DNA of 64,000 bases from CAVPOO01 sp963707015 (GCA_963707015.1 CAVPOO010000004.1:62001-126000), one strand, 5' to 3'. Positions 26,126-34,983 are shown, counted from the stretch's first letter. Translations and numbers: made by a program. Notes: a model not told the origin generated them from the letters alone.

Positions 26126-26291
26126 GCAGACGCGCGATCAGATCAGAAGCCGTATCCTGAAGCTCCGGATCCATAATCTCGAACAGGTACTCCATCTCGT
26201 CCAGCGCGTCCTCTATCTCTCTGCGCTCCTGCAGCGAGTCCAGGCGACCCGCAACGAGCTGCATGTAAGCGACGGGATTCACACCCTGCAT
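26091..26291 (-). CDS. Small helical protein (66 aa), translationally coupled
   Basis: Started at the ATG at 26291, whose A is the last base of the upstream gene's TGA (TGATG). An in-frame GTG at 26309 exists but lies within the upstream gene. MQGVNPVAYMQLVAGRLDSLQERREIEDALDEMEYLFEIMDPELQDTASDLIARLRAKLEQVV is almost wholly helical, acidic and amphipathic, suggesting a subunit or adaptor for a neighbour. Family not recognised. It overlaps the next gene at its 3' end if that gene starts at 26125. Confidence 0.7.
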   Translation of the reverse strand: MQGVNPVAYMQLVAGRLDSLQERREIEDALDEMEYLFEIMDPELQDTASDLIARLRAKLEQVVGST

Positions 26292-27574
26292 CAGATCTTT
26301 ACTCCCCACACCGCATAGACGGGATCGGAAAAGGCCAGGCGATCCGCGTACTTGTCATCCCGGGGGCGCGGCAGACCGCGCAGCGACCAGGTCTCGAGAT
26401 CTCTATAGCCACCCGCCTTCAGCAAATACTCCAGCACCAGGCCCGGGCGCTCGAATTCATGAATATCCTCCCACACCCTCACGACCTTTGGGGGGAACCA
26501 GCGGTTGGAGAAGGTGACGACGAAGCGACCGCCCAGCCTCAGCACACGGTTCACCTCCGCGAACACCTGCACGGGTTCGGTGAGATACTCCACCGAGACC
26601 GTACAGACCACGGCATCAAACGCGGCATCGTCAAAGGGCAGTGCCGGCGACAGGTTGAGGTCATGGACCCGCCTGTCGCCCAGCAGCGGATTGGCATCCA
26701 GTTCCTCACGGTTCATGCCCAGCCCCACCACCTCATCGAGCGCCAGCGCGCCCGGCAGATGCGACTTCCAGCTTGCCATCAGGTCCAGCACCCGGCCACC
26801 CGCCGGCACCAGGCGCGCATAGAGCTGTTCTATCCGCTCGCTTGCGGTGCGATCGATGTGATCAACAAAACGCGGGTTCCGATAGAACTCGGTATCCGGA
26901 CCTGGTGCCGAGCGGATAAAGGGAATGTCCGACCAGAAATCGGTTGGCTGCCCCCGCCAGCGGGCCTGCATGCCCGGACCACCCGCCGTCACCAGCTCAC
27001 CGACCTCATTGCAGCGGCCGCCATGCTCGTCGCCCGCCGACCAGATATCCAGGATACGGCTTGCCAGGGTGAGCTCCTGGCCCGCCAGCGGATGATTGAG
27101 GTCGATAGTCAGTTCATCACCGACCTCACCAACTCGGAAGGGCGTCATATCCTGGGCGAAGAGGCCGCGCACGCCGGCAATGAAGCCTTTGGGGTAAAAC
27201 CGGCCGCCGCGGGGCACCACGTAGCTGCGCTTGCGAAAGCGGCGATTGAAGGCGCTGGTCCGCACACGCAGGCAGTCGTCTGCGCGATACGGCGGTATCA
27301 GGGTACCGGGCGCGAAGTGCGCCGCATGCGTGTAGCCAACCGGTTTTCCCTCCAGCTCTGCCTCGAGTTCGGGAGGCAGGAGGTCGCGCCAGAGGTTAAA
27401 CTTCTGCTGGACGAGACAGTCCGTGTGCCGGGCGTGCTGACTCTGCCACTGCAGGGCAAACTCCATGGCAGTTATCGAATGCGAATCGGTGCGTTCCTTG
27501 CGCCGGCTCGAGCGAGGCGCGAGATCGACTGTCCCAATATCGCTGTCGAATACGCAGGTATCTGCATGGCTCAT
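26291..27574 (-). CDS. FKBP/SlyD-like domain fused to a class I SAM methyltransferase
   Basis: 427 residues from the ATG at 27574 (CGGAG nine bases upstream). The N-terminal half ends in FIAGVRGLFAQDMTPFRVGEVGDELTIDLNHPLAGQELTLASRIL, closely resembling the end of SlyD-type FKBP prolyl isomerases (VDGNHxLAGQxLxF). The C-terminal half has RVLDLMASWKSHLP (SAM motif I), VVGLGMNREELDANPLL (motif II acid), LPFDDAAFDAVVCTVSVEYL (motif IV) and EVNRVLRLGGRFVVTFSNRWFPPK. Only the second part is a confident assignment. Substrate unknown. First gene of a three-gene operon; divergent from the DUF523 gene across a TTGTACA inverted repeat. Confidence 0.75.
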   Translation of the reverse strand: MSHADTCVFDSDIGTVDLAPRSSRRKERTDSHSITAMEFALQWQSQHARHTDCLVQQKFNLWRDLLPPELEAELEGKPVGYTHAAHFAPGTLIPPYRADDCLRVRTSAFNRRFRKRSYVVPRGGRFYPKGFIAGVRGLFAQDMTPFRVGEVGDELTIDLNHPLAGQELTLASRILDIWSAGDEHGGRCNEVGELVTAGGPGMQARWRGQPTDFWSDIPFIRSAPGPDTEFYRNPRFVDHIDRTASERIEQLYARLVPAGGRVLDLMASWKSHLPGALALDEVVGLGMNREELDANPLLGDRRVHDLNLSPALPFDDAAFDAVVCTVSVEYLTEPVQVFAEVNRVLRLGGRFVVTFSNRWFPPKVVRVWEDIHEFERPGLVLEYLLKAGGYRDLETWSLRGLPRPRDDKYADRLAFSDPVYAVWGVKI

Positions 27575-27670
27575 GATACGGACTCCGTTCACCTCAGGCG
27601 CTACCCCGACAGGGCGCGGCGCCCGGACCTGTATACCACGAATGCGGCAAATCACCGCGACTGGACAGTT

Positions 27671-27689
27671 TTGTACATGTCCTGTACAA
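27671..27689. promoter_or_regulatory. TTGTACA-N5-TGTACAA inverted repeat (probable operator)
   Basis: A perfect 7-base inverted repeat with a 5-base spacer in the 215-base region between two divergent genes, with another TGTACAA at 27725-27731. TGTACA half sites are typical of LitR/CarH-type MerR regulators that control light- or B12-dependent genes, and DUF523-DUF1722 proteins are often in such photolyase regulons. No MerR or photolyase gene is in the window, so the regulator is inferred only. Confidence 0.5.
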
Positions 27690-27789
27690 TTATTTACCAA
27701 TGCAGCGAGAAGTCAAGCGGTCTCTGTACAACTTTCGGAAAGGACAAACGGCACATGCAGTCCATCGCGCCCAGGATCGAGCCCCGCCC

Positions 27790-28764
27790 ATGAGCGAGGC
27801 GTCTCTTCGCGGCACATTTCCACGGGTAAGCATCGGTGTCAGCGCCTGCCTGCTGGGACAGAAGGTCCGCTACGACGGTGGCCACAAGCGCGATGCTTTC
27901 CTGATCGGGCCACTGGCGAAATTTGTTGACTACCTACCCGTTTGTCCAGAGGCTGCAGTCGGCCTGGGAATTCCACGTCCGCCGATTCAGCTCGTCGGTG
28001 ATCCCGGGCACCCGAGGGCGGTGGGTGTCAGAGACCCCGCGCTGGACGTCACCGGAAGGCTCGAGGATTTTGCCCGCCAGACAGTCCCGCGGCTGCAGCA
28101 GATCAGTGGTTACGTTCTTAAGAAGGACTCACCGAGCTGCGGGATGGAACGGGTCAAGCTGTACGGCGAGCCAGGCCACATGCCCGAGCGCAAGGCCACC
28201 GGCGTGTTCGCCCGGGTCATCCAGGAGTCACTCCCGCTCCTGCCCCTGGAGGAAGAGGGGCGGCTGAATGACCCGGTATTGCGCGAAAACTTCATTAACC
28301 GGGTGTATGCGTACCGCCGCTGGCAACAGCTGGAAACGGACGGATTGACGCGGGCCGGACTCATCGCGTTTCACACCCGACACAAGTACCTGGTCATGGC
28401 TCACTCCCAGGCGGCCTATCAGCGGCTTGGCCGGCTGCTGTCCGACCTGTCCCGCGAGCCCATGGACCGCATCGCTCACGCCTATATTCACGAACTGATG
28501 ACCGCCCTGAAACGCCGGGTCAACCGCAAACGCCACAGCAACGTGCTGCAGCACATCATGGGCTACCTCAAGCGCAGCCTCGATCAGGGCGACAAGGCGG
28601 AACTGCTCCGCACCATAGAGGCCTACCGGCGCGAGGAGGTGCCCTTGATCGTACCCATCACCCTGCTGCGCCATTATTTTCGTCGCCATCCGGACCCCTA
28701 CATGCAAGGCCAGTACTACCTGTGCCCTCATCCGGATGCCCTGAGCCTGCGGAATGCCCTGTGA
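27790..28764 (+). CDS. DUF523-DUF1722 protein (YbgA-like fusion)
   Basis: 324 residues from the ATG at 27790; the frame opens earlier (27700) but the upstream part crosses the operator region. N-terminal DUF523: VSACLLGQKVRYDGGHKRD, VDYLPVCPEAAVGLGIPRPPIQLV and LKKDSPSCG, with the family's conserved cysteines (SACL, VCPE, PSCG), suggesting metal or Fe-S binding. C-terminal DUF1722 (YbgA): LIAFHTRHKYLVMAHSQAAYQRLG and VPITLLRHYFRRHPDPYMQGQYYLCPHP. Function is unknown; YbgA homologues often neighbour photolyase genes. The next gene starts 9 bases downstream and is probably co-transcribed. Confidence 0.88.
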   Translation: MSEASLRGTFPRVSIGVSACLLGQKVRYDGGHKRDAFLIGPLAKFVDYLPVCPEAAVGLGIPRPPIQLVGDPGHPRAVGVRDPALDVTGRLEDFARQTVPRLQQISGYVLKKDSPSCGMERVKLYGEPGHMPERKATGVFARVIQESLPLLPLEEEGRLNDPVLRENFINRVYAYRRWQQLETDGLTRAGLIAFHTRHKYLVMAHSQAAYQRLGRLLSDLSREPMDRIAHAYIHELMTALKRRVNRKRHSNVLQHIMGYLKRSLDQGDKAELLRTIEAYRREEVPLIVPITLLRHYFRRHPDPYMQGQYYLCPHPDALSLRNAL

Positions 28765-28773
28765 TCCCGGCCC

Positions 28774-29406
28774 GTGAGCGAGCAACCCGACCGGCGAAGC
28801 GCGTGTCGTGCAGTGTCTCACTGGCGTGTACTCACCGCGCTGGCACTGCTGTTTCCGGGGACAGTCATGCCGGCTGAGCCCGCGCTGCTGATTCTCGATG
28901 AGCGCAGTGCGCAGAACACCGTTGCGAGCACCGGCACATCCTGGCGTCTGATCACCGACACCGTCATGGGCGGCGTCTCGCAGGCCCGCATGACGCATGA
29001 CAGGCTGGCTGGACGCAGCTGCCTGCGCCTGCAGGGTGATGTCAGTCTCGACAACCAGGGTGGCTTCGTGCAGATCGCGCTCGATCTCGCCCGGGAGGGA
29101 ACCCTGGACGCCTCCGGTTACCAGGGCGTCCTGATCGACGTCTACGGCAACGCGGAAACGTATAACGTTCACCTGCGCACCGCAGGGATGTGGCTACCCT
29201 GGCAGTCTTACCGCGCAAGCTTCACCGCCCCGGCCGAATGGCGCACGGTCCGAATCCCTTTCGCGCAGTTCCAACCCTACCGTATGCGCAAGGATCTGGA
29301 CACCCGTCGTCTCAAGCGTCTGGGGTTGGTGGCCATCGGGCGCGCCTTCAGCGCCGACCTCTGCCTCGCCAGGCTCGCGCTCTATCGAGCCGCCGCACTT
29401 GATTAG
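28774..29406 (+). CDS. CIA30-family (NDUFAF1-like) secreted protein
   Basis: 210 residues with a GTG start nine bases after the preceding stop. A hydrophobic N-terminal segment (VLTALALLFPGTVMPAEPA) looks like a signal peptide. The rest matches CIA30: WRLITDTVMGGVSQARM, LQGDVSLDNQGGFVQIALDL, YQGVLIDVYGNAETYNVHLRT and RKDLDTRRLKRLGLVAIGRAFSADLCLARLALY. Mitochondrial CIA30 is a complex I assembly factor; bacterial homologues are uncharacterised galactose-binding-like beta-sandwich proteins. Context with DUF523-DUF1722 is common for photolyase-associated operons, but no photolyase is seen here. Confidence 0.8.
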   Translation: MSEQPDRRSACRAVSHWRVLTALALLFPGTVMPAEPALLILDERSAQNTVASTGTSWRLITDTVMGGVSQARMTHDRLAGRSCLRLQGDVSLDNQGGFVQIALDLAREGTLDASGYQGVLIDVYGNAETYNVHLRTAGMWLPWQSYRASFTAPAEWRTVRIPFAQFQPYRMRKDLDTRRLKRLGLVAIGRAFSADLCLARLALYRAAALD

Positions 29407-29559
29407 GCAGACATCTGTGACAAAGGTAACACGCGAGCGTCTGCCCGCCGCGTTGGCGCAGAACCGGCCCTTTCATTGAGACCTTTGACCGGCAGGGTAT
29501 CCGTCGTCAGCTGATCGCGGAGATTCCGCGCAAAAGTGCGCATGCCCTGCAGTAGGTCA

Positions 29560-30654
29560 TCAAGACGACGATCGCGCTGTGGGCGCCGCCGGCTGGGCGG
29601 GTGGTGCGTCCCCCGGCGGCGCCGGCTGCGCTGCCGGGCGCATCCATTCGGACAGCAGGGCGTAGGCTACCGCCAGAATCACCGGCCCGAGGAACACACC
29701 GATGAAGCCGAAGGCCAGCAGCCCGCCCAGCACGCCCATGAACACCAGCAGCAGCGGCAATGCACCACCGCGGCTGATCAGGTAGGGCTTGATGAGGTTG
29801 TCGATGCTGCTGATAACCACCAGCCCGTAGACCGCAAGGAAGATCGCCCAGGCGGTCTGTCCCTGCACATACAGCCACAGCGACGCCGGCAACCACACCA
29901 GCGGCGGCCCCATCGGGATGATAGACAGGAAGAAGGTCAGCAGGCCCAACAACATGGCGGCGGGAACTCCGGCGACCCAGAATCCGATCAGCGCGAGCAC
30001 CGATTGGGCCAGGGCCGTACCGAGGATGCCATTTATCACCCGCGACACCGTGCCGGCGGTCACCTCGATGAGTGCCTTTGCGCGGTGCCCTGCCAGGTGT
30101 TCCATGACTGTCTGCACGCGCATCGTGATGGCCGGCCCGTCGCGGTAGAAAAAGAAACAGATCAGCACGCTGAAGCTGATCAGCACCACCCCCTCGCCGA
30201 GTGCGCCACCTGCCTTGATGGCCCAGTTCTTGAGCGGCAGCTGCAGCAGGTAGGCTTTGAGCTGCAGCAGCACCGCACCCTCGTCACCCTCCATCAGCAG
30301 CAGCCACTTCGCCTCCAGATAGCCACCGGCGAATGGGATAGTCTCCAACCAGGCCGGCGGTGGCGGCAACGGCCGGTTCATGGCTTCGCGCAGCAGCCGC
30401 AGCAGCTCCACGGCATTGTCCACCAGACTCACGCCCATGACCGCAAAGGGGATCACGAGGGTCAGCAGAAGCAGCACCGTCATGGCCAGCGCCGCGGCTC
30501 CGGGTCGTTCGTGCAGATGCCTGAGCAGCCACTCGTAGACCGGCCACGAGGCGTAGGCCAGGACCGCGGCCAGGATGAGCGAGATGATGAAGGGGCGCAG
30601 CACCACCACCGTGCCGATGATAAGCAGCGTCAACAGCGCCACACCTGCCATCAT
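29560..30654 (-). CDS. AI-2E/PerM-family membrane transporter
   Basis: 364 residues. Eight-helix AI-2E exporter architecture: N-terminal pair of helices (LLTLLIIGTVVVLRPFIISLILAAVLAYASWPVYEWL), a large middle loop, then GTALAQSVLALIGFWVAGVPAAMLLGLLTFFLSIIPMGPPLVWLPASLWLY and IDNLIKPYLISRGGALPLLLVFMGVLGGLLAFGFIGVFLGPVILAVAY, the diagnostic C-terminal block. The Pro/Ala-rich C-terminus is cytoplasmic. Members export autoinducer-2 or function as Na+/H+ or other exporters; the substrate cannot be told. Convergent with the CIA30 gene. Confidence 0.9.
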   Translation of the reverse strand: MMAGVALLTLLIIGTVVVLRPFIISLILAAVLAYASWPVYEWLLRHLHERPGAAALAMTVLLLLTLVIPFAVMGVSLVDNAVELLRLLREAMNRPLPPPPAWLETIPFAGGYLEAKWLLLMEGDEGAVLLQLKAYLLQLPLKNWAIKAGGALGEGVVLISFSVLICFFFYRDGPAITMRVQTVMEHLAGHRAKALIEVTAGTVSRVINGILGTALAQSVLALIGFWVAGVPAAMLLGLLTFFLSIIPMGPPLVWLPASLWLYVQGQTAWAIFLAVYGLVVISSIDNLIKPYLISRGGALPLLLVFMGVLGGLLAFGFIGVFLGPVILAVAYALLSEWMRPAAQPAPPGDAPPAQPAAPTARSSS

Positions 30655-31058
30655 TTCTACGCGACGTGTCGAGTACAGGGTAGTGCCTCCGAGGGGCCGG
30701 AAAAGAGCAAAGTATAGGCAGGGTGCGCCTGAAGGTCGATTGCCATCATGTTGGCAAGCCGCAAATATCAGCCGCCGCGCTGGCGGTATGGGTTGCGGTC
30801 AAACACCGCATCCAGCACTCTTTCCCGACTTTAGTCGATGGCGGCGCCGAAGCGTTCCAACCGCACCTCGGTTTGACCCACCACGGTGTTCGGGCTTTCG
30901 CTGCTGCAGACCACGGACCGTTGTGTCGCCAGCGTCGCGTGGTGATGTTGGTGGTGTGCACCAGCCACCCGGCATGACGGCAGGACACACACCCGGGAGA
31001 TAATTCGAGCCGTTCTATCAAGGTCAATACGGCAGTGACGATCATTCTGGTTTGAACG
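30655..31058. other. 404-base gap without a recognisable gene
   Basis: Short frames on both strands (for example 30723-30977 plus, 30746-31087 minus) overlap each other and have no ribosome site or family features. One minus-strand reading looks protein-like but is broken by stops, so a decayed gene is possible though unproven. No terminator or repeat from the families in this window was found. Confidence 0.5.
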
Positions 31059-31838
31059 CTAGGAGATTTGCACGCCCGCGGCCGCAAGCTGCCTGCGGAA
31101 CTGATCTTCCCACTGGTTGTGGTTGCGGATTGCCTTCTTGACGAACGGGGTTTTCCTGATCACTGACATCAGCAACGCATTCGTCAATCGCCCCAGCCTG
31201 TTCATCGGACGGTCAAAGTGCAGAAGCAGAACAATGCGTTCCTGGTCAGTATTGTTCTGGACCTCGTGGCGATAAGTGTCGTCGAATACGAGCAGTTTGC
31301 CTTGCTCCCAGTGACAAATTTCATCGTCGACTCGAAGGAAACACTTCTCCCGTTCTTTGGGAACGCGCATCGCGAGGTGGCCACGCAACAGTCCCTTGAT
31401 ATGTCCGCGGTGATTGGGGATCTGTGCGCCTGCTTCGAGGATCGAGAATAGCGCCGATCGCACGCCCGGTATCTCCCGCACGATTCGCGCTGTCTCCGGG
31501 CACATCCGCTCGCCTGCTTCAGACACATGGCCCCAGCCTGATAGAACAAATACTTTCCAATTGATATCCGCGCTGACCCGATATTGTTCGCGCTGCACTT
31601 CATGGAGTTGGGGAAGTGATTCACGAAACTCCATGACCCGATCAAGTTCGCGCTGGATAACGGGGAAGTTTCGTTCCAGCATCGCTGCCCAGGGAAAATC
31701 ACTCGGATCCATGACCGGTTGGGCCGGAATCGGGGACTGGCGGATGAGAAAATTGCCGATGCTGTTCAGGGATTCCTTGGCCGCCTTTCTGCCTGATTTG
31801 TAGAGCCGCTGGTGAAATTTCAGTTCTGTCTTAGCCAT
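31059..31838 (-). CDS. Aspartyl/asparaginyl beta-hydroxylase family dioxygenase
   Basis: 259 residues from the ATG at 31838 (GGAG upstream). The AspH double-stranded beta-helix is evident: SALFSILEAGAQIPNHRGHIKGLLRGHLAMRVP (with the first iron-binding His region), WEQGKLLVFDDTYRHEVQNNTDQERIVLLLHFDRP (second His and 2-oxoglutarate-binding Arg). These 2-oxoglutarate/Fe(II) enzymes hydroxylate Asp/Asn residues or lipid A-like substrates (LpxO belongs here). The N-terminal region lacks a clear transmembrane helix, so a cytoplasmic enzyme is likely. The C-terminal tail is basic. Stand-alone gene. Confidence 0.88.
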   Translation of the reverse strand: MAKTELKFHQRLYKSGRKAAKESLNSIGNFLIRQSPIPAQPVMDPSDFPWAAMLERNFPVIQRELDRVMEFRESLPQLHEVQREQYRVSADINWKVFVLSGWGHVSEAGERMCPETARIVREIPGVRSALFSILEAGAQIPNHRGHIKGLLRGHLAMRVPKEREKCFLRVDDEICHWEQGKLLVFDDTYRHEVQNNTDQERIVLLLHFDRPMNRLGRLTNALLMSVIRKTPFVKKAIRNHNQWEDQFRRQLAAAGVQIS

Positions 31839-32671
31839 TGTGGAACTCCATTGAGTACCCTGGACACGCGAATAAGGTGCGCGGATTGTACGGGTGGGAG
31901 GCTCAATTACCAAGCCATTCTGAAATATGCGCCCGGGCGCCGTCAGCCTGCTGTCCAACGATCAGTAGCAGCTGACCTTTACACTCGGCAGTCAGTCGCT
32001 TACGGAGCAGGACGCCACCGGTCTCTTGTCATTCCTTGGCACCCTCGACGGTGCGGGTTTTTCTTCAATTCTGGGAAATCTCCAGCAGGAGCCGTTCCTG
32101 TAATGACCGGTTCCGGCAAAAACGAACCGCCGTTCACGCTAACCTCATCGCGAGAAATGGCTCGGACGACCAGGTGCAACCCTCTGCTCCCATGCGGGGC
32201 GCCACACGCTTCGTGCGAGTAGATATACGTATTGCGTCCCCGCGTGAATGCTATAGGCTTCGGGTTACTTACCCCTCTCTTTTTGCTCCCACAGAAATCC
32301 AGATCGGCGAGTACGCTACAGCACGCCGACCAGGTCGGTCTAACAATCAAAGTTGACGGTTACTCCTTACCAGCTGAAAGCTGATTCAAGGCATATAACC
32401 TTTTGCTTGCGGTACGCCTCGCCACGAGACGCACACCTGTCACTAGAGGACTAGAGGAGAATGATAAAGAATAATGATGTCGCGCCGATATTTTCTCCCC
32501 ATCTGCTTGATTCCATGGCGGTCACATAAAGACCAGAAAGACCCCGTCTCCTCCTCTCTCCAGAACTCCAGGTCAATTCACTGCTAAGCTTTGCATATAG
32601 GACATGGACGCGGTTAAGGGAAGAACCGACAAGGCAGTTTCCGATGCATCGACCCGACAAGGAGCACAGTC
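31839..32671. other. 833-base gap without a recognisable gene
   Basis: Lower coding signal and lower GC than its surroundings. Short overlapping frames at 31812-32222, 32000-32350 and 32036-32356 have no ribosome sites or recognisable domains. A weak hairpin GCACC/GGTGC at 32039-32054 followed by GGGTTTTTC resembles a plus-strand terminator but no plus-strand gene precedes it. The base-use change suggests a remnant or foreign insertion, not provable here. Confidence 0.5.
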
Positions 32672-33004
32672 ATGAAGACCATGATCACTTCCTCAAATCA
32701 CCTTCTGGCCCCGATCACTTTAACGCTACTGTTGTTTGGTATCGCCGAGCCGACCCAGGCCGGGGATAGCTGGCAGGAGCAAATGCTCGTTAATCCATCA
32801 GCGACTCAGCTCCAACTCGAGACGCGCGGCAGAATCATGATATACGATGGCCTGAAGGACACCCAGATTGCTCAGGCAATGGAGACTCAGTTCGATCGTA
32901 TACAGTCAATGATGTTTATCCGCACAGTGGCGACCGATTCCGAGGGCGAAATCCTGCGCGACGAAGAGACGGACACTGTGGTGGTTGAGGATGATGGTTG
33001 CTGA
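32672..33004 (+). CDS. Small secreted hypothetical protein
   Basis: 110 residues; ATG after AAGGAG. N-terminal signal peptide (ITLTLLLFGIAEPTQAGDSW). The mature part (about 80 residues) is helical and acidic: LQLETRGRIMIYDGLKDTQIAQAMETQFDRIQSMMFIRTV, ending in an acidic tail with a single Cys two from the end region (EDDGC). I do not recognise a family. It lies 80 bases before the CBS protein on the same strand; co-transcription is possible. Confidence 0.7.
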   Translation: MKTMITSSNHLLAPITLTLLLFGIAEPTQAGDSWQEQMLVNPSATQLQLETRGRIMIYDGLKDTQIAQAMETQFDRIQSMMFIRTVATDSEGEILRDEETDTVVVEDDGC

Positions 33005-33084
33005 AACGCCCCTCAACCATTTGGGCAAACACAACGTTCGCTGGATCCGACCATAAGGTCGTTGGAGTTGGGAGGAGAGCTTGT

Positions 33085-33513
33085 ATGACGATGATCAAGC
33101 AGGTTTTGGATTCCAAGGGTCGTGATGTATTGTCGATTGCTCCGGATACCTCGGTATACGAAGCCGTCAGGCTCATGGCCGAGCGGGGAATCGGAGCACT
33201 GCTGGTGATGGAGGGTGACAGACTCGTCGGCCTGATTGGGGAAAGGGATTGTGCGTGGAAGGTGCTGTTGGAAGACCGGCCCCCGCGAGAAACCGAAGTC
33301 AAACAAATAATGACCAAGAATATTCTCTGCGTCGTACCGGAGCAGACGGTGGAGCAAGGGATGGCCTTGATGACCGACAAGAGAATCCGCCATCTACCGG
33401 TCGTCAACGGAGATCGGGTGGAAGGCATCATTTCCATCGGCGACCTCGTCAAGGCGATTATTGCCGACCAGCAGTTCGTGATTGAACAGCTGGAACACTA
33501 CATCAACAGCTAA
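33085..33513 (+). CDS. CBS-domain pair protein
   Basis: 142 residues from the ATG at 33085 (GGGAGGAGAG upstream). Two CBS motifs: VLSIAPDTSVYEAVRLMAERGIGALLVMEGDRLVGLIGERDCAWKVL and VKQIMTKNILCVVPEQTVEQGMALMTDKRIRHLPVVNGDRVEGIISIGDLVKAIIADQ. The final segment QFVIEQLEHYINS is the conserved C-terminal helix of stand-alone bacterial CBS pair proteins (hypoxic response protein-like). Such proteins bind AMP/ATP or S-adenosyl compounds and modulate partners. Paralogue of, but not closely similar to, the protein at 6318-6731. Confidence 0.92.
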   Translation: MTMIKQVLDSKGRDVLSIAPDTSVYEAVRLMAERGIGALLVMEGDRLVGLIGERDCAWKVLLEDRPPRETEVKQIMTKNILCVVPEQTVEQGMALMTDKRIRHLPVVNGDRVEGIISIGDLVKAIIADQQFVIEQLEHYINS

Positions 33514-33665
33514 CTCAAAGCTGGACGCGCGCTCGCGCCGGACATGGCTGAGATTGTTTCTGCAACAACAGCGAGGCGGCTGGCACGAGTTTCTCCCTCG
33601 GATCACGAGGGTCACCCGTTAGGCGTCTCCGGTCAAGTACACGAACCCCTAAGTCCGACAGACTC

Positions 33666-33850
33666 CTGGTACTGTTTCAACTTGATAATGACGGATGCTG
33701 ACAAATCAAGCGGAGTACCAGTATTTATTTATAGCCACGGAATCCACGGAAGGACACGGAAAACATTCTAATGGGTGTTTAATCTTTCCGTGTTTTTCCG
33801 TGGGTTCCGTGGCCATAGTATCCGTCATCATCAGATTGAAAGCGCACTAG
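33666..33850 (-). repeat. Interspersed inverted-repeat element, copy D
   Basis: 185 bp, inverted relative to A and B. The left (long) end begins CTGGTACTGTTTCAACTTGATAATGACGGATGCTGACAAATC; the right (short) end is ATCCGTCATCATCAGATTGAAAGCGCACTAG. CTAG at 33847-33850 again coincides with a stop codon: CTA (33847-33849) is the complement of TAG that ends the minus-strand porin gene. Palindromic core GCCACGGAATCCACGG / CCGTGGGTTCCGTGGCC. The element fills most of the 333-base gap 33514-33846. Confidence 0.85.
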
Positions 33851-34983
33851 AAGTCGATCGTAATCTGCCCGCCAACCTGATTGACCTTGTTCAGCGCCCG
33901 TTCCTTGGAGTCCTCCGCCAGGCCACGCCTGAATGTTCCGTGCAAGTACTCGAGGGTAAGACTCGCGTTCCTCATCACGCGCCAGGCGACCGCCGCCCCG
34001 CCTCTTAAGCGGGGCGCCCCATCGAGTTCCTTGCTGCCCTCCAGCCGCAGGGCCCACTCGAATTTGCCACGCGGGTAGAAGGCAAGTTCAATATTCCAGG
34101 CGCGCGGCTTGTTCCGGTCGGGTTCCAGCTCCTTGTACGAGCTCAGGGCACGCACGAACTCAGCGGTCACTTCAAAGCGGTCAAAACCCAGGATGGCATA
34201 GGCGCTCAAGCCGCTAACGCGCGTCTCGTAGCGGTCATTTTCGTCGCGCAGCAGCCCGTCTTGTGAATCGGCGAGATCGGACAGATAGCTGATCCCGAAG
34301 GAACCGACTGCAAAAGGCGACACCTCGGCGGCAAGACCCCAGCCCCAGCCGCTGCCATCCGACTCCACCTTCTCGGCACGGCCCTTATAGGAAAATGCGG
34401 ACAGGTCCAGACGCTCGTCGGGTCCGTAGGACAGTGTCGCTCCACGGTCCCGCGTTTCGCCAAATTCGAGGAGCGGACCGCTGACAAAATGGCTGAAATA
34501 GACGCCGAACGGCAGGTACTGTTTTCCCACCGCCAGCTCGAAATCGCCGGCTTCGAATGCGGCAATCGCCTCGTCGAGGGTGTGCCTGTTCGCCTCGTCA
34601 TCGTACTCATAGATCAGTTCGCCTTTAACCCAGGACCAGGGTGTCAGCTCTATCCCCAGCTGCAGCGCCTTGGAAAAGTCGTCATCGCTGGAATGCGCGG
34701 CGGTGTCGTAGAGACGGTATCGCTGATACAGGTATTCGAACTCGATCAGGCCGGATACGGCGAGCCACCGCGTAATCTGATACTTCAGCCCGGCCTCGCG
34801 CCGCTCCTCGGGTGTCTTGTAGATCCGGACCTGTTCCCCGACATCGTCACGAATAACCTCCGGCTGTGCCGTCACCAATCCCGGGACGGCCAGCGAGGCC
34901 AGCACGGCGGCAAGGCGGCAGACTGCACGTTCACCCGGACCGTGTGAGTGGCGGTGTCGCACATGATCAGCGGCCATACCCAC
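33847..34983 (-). CDS. Outer-membrane beta-barrel porin (LbtU/OprB-like)
   Basis: 378 residues. A basic N-terminus and a signal peptide (VCRLAAVLASLAVPGLVTAQ), then VIRDDVGEQVRIYKTPEERREAGLKYQITRWLAVSGLIEFEYLYQ. The barrel has alternating strands (ALQLGIELTPWSWVKGELIYEYDD, FELAVGKQYLPFGVYFSHFVSGP, GATLSYGPDERLDLSAFSYKG) and ends in Phe (VGGQITIDF), the signature of an outer-membrane barrel. It resembles LbtU-family siderophore porins, at moderate certainty; general porin is the safe call. Its stop codon is at the edge of repeat copy D. Confidence 0.75.
   Translation of the reverse strand: MGMAADHVRHRHSHGPGERAVCRLAAVLASLAVPGLVTAQPEVIRDDVGEQVRIYKTPEERREAGLKYQITRWLAVSGLIEFEYLYQRYRLYDTAAHSSDDDFSKALQLGIELTPWSWVKGELIYEYDDEANRHTLDEAIAAFEAGDFELAVGKQYLPFGVYFSHFVSGPLLEFGETRDRGATLSYGPDERLDLSAFSYKGRAEKVESDGSGWGWGLAAEVSPFAVGSFGISYLSDLADSQDGLLRDENDRYETRVSGLSAYAILGFDRFEVTAEFVRALSSYKELEPDRNKPRAWNIELAFYPRGKFEWALRLEGSKELDGAPRLRGGAAVAWRVMRNASLTLEYLHGTFRRGLAEDSKERALNKVNQVGGQITIDF

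Noticed and set aside
26459..27793. 444-residue plus-strand frame antisense to the methyltransferase fusion
   Set aside because: His/Arg-rich composition; the minus strand has SAM motifs and coupled downstream genes.
32000..32356. Short overlapping frames in the 833-base gap
   Set aside because: No ribosome site, no domain and opposite strands overlap.
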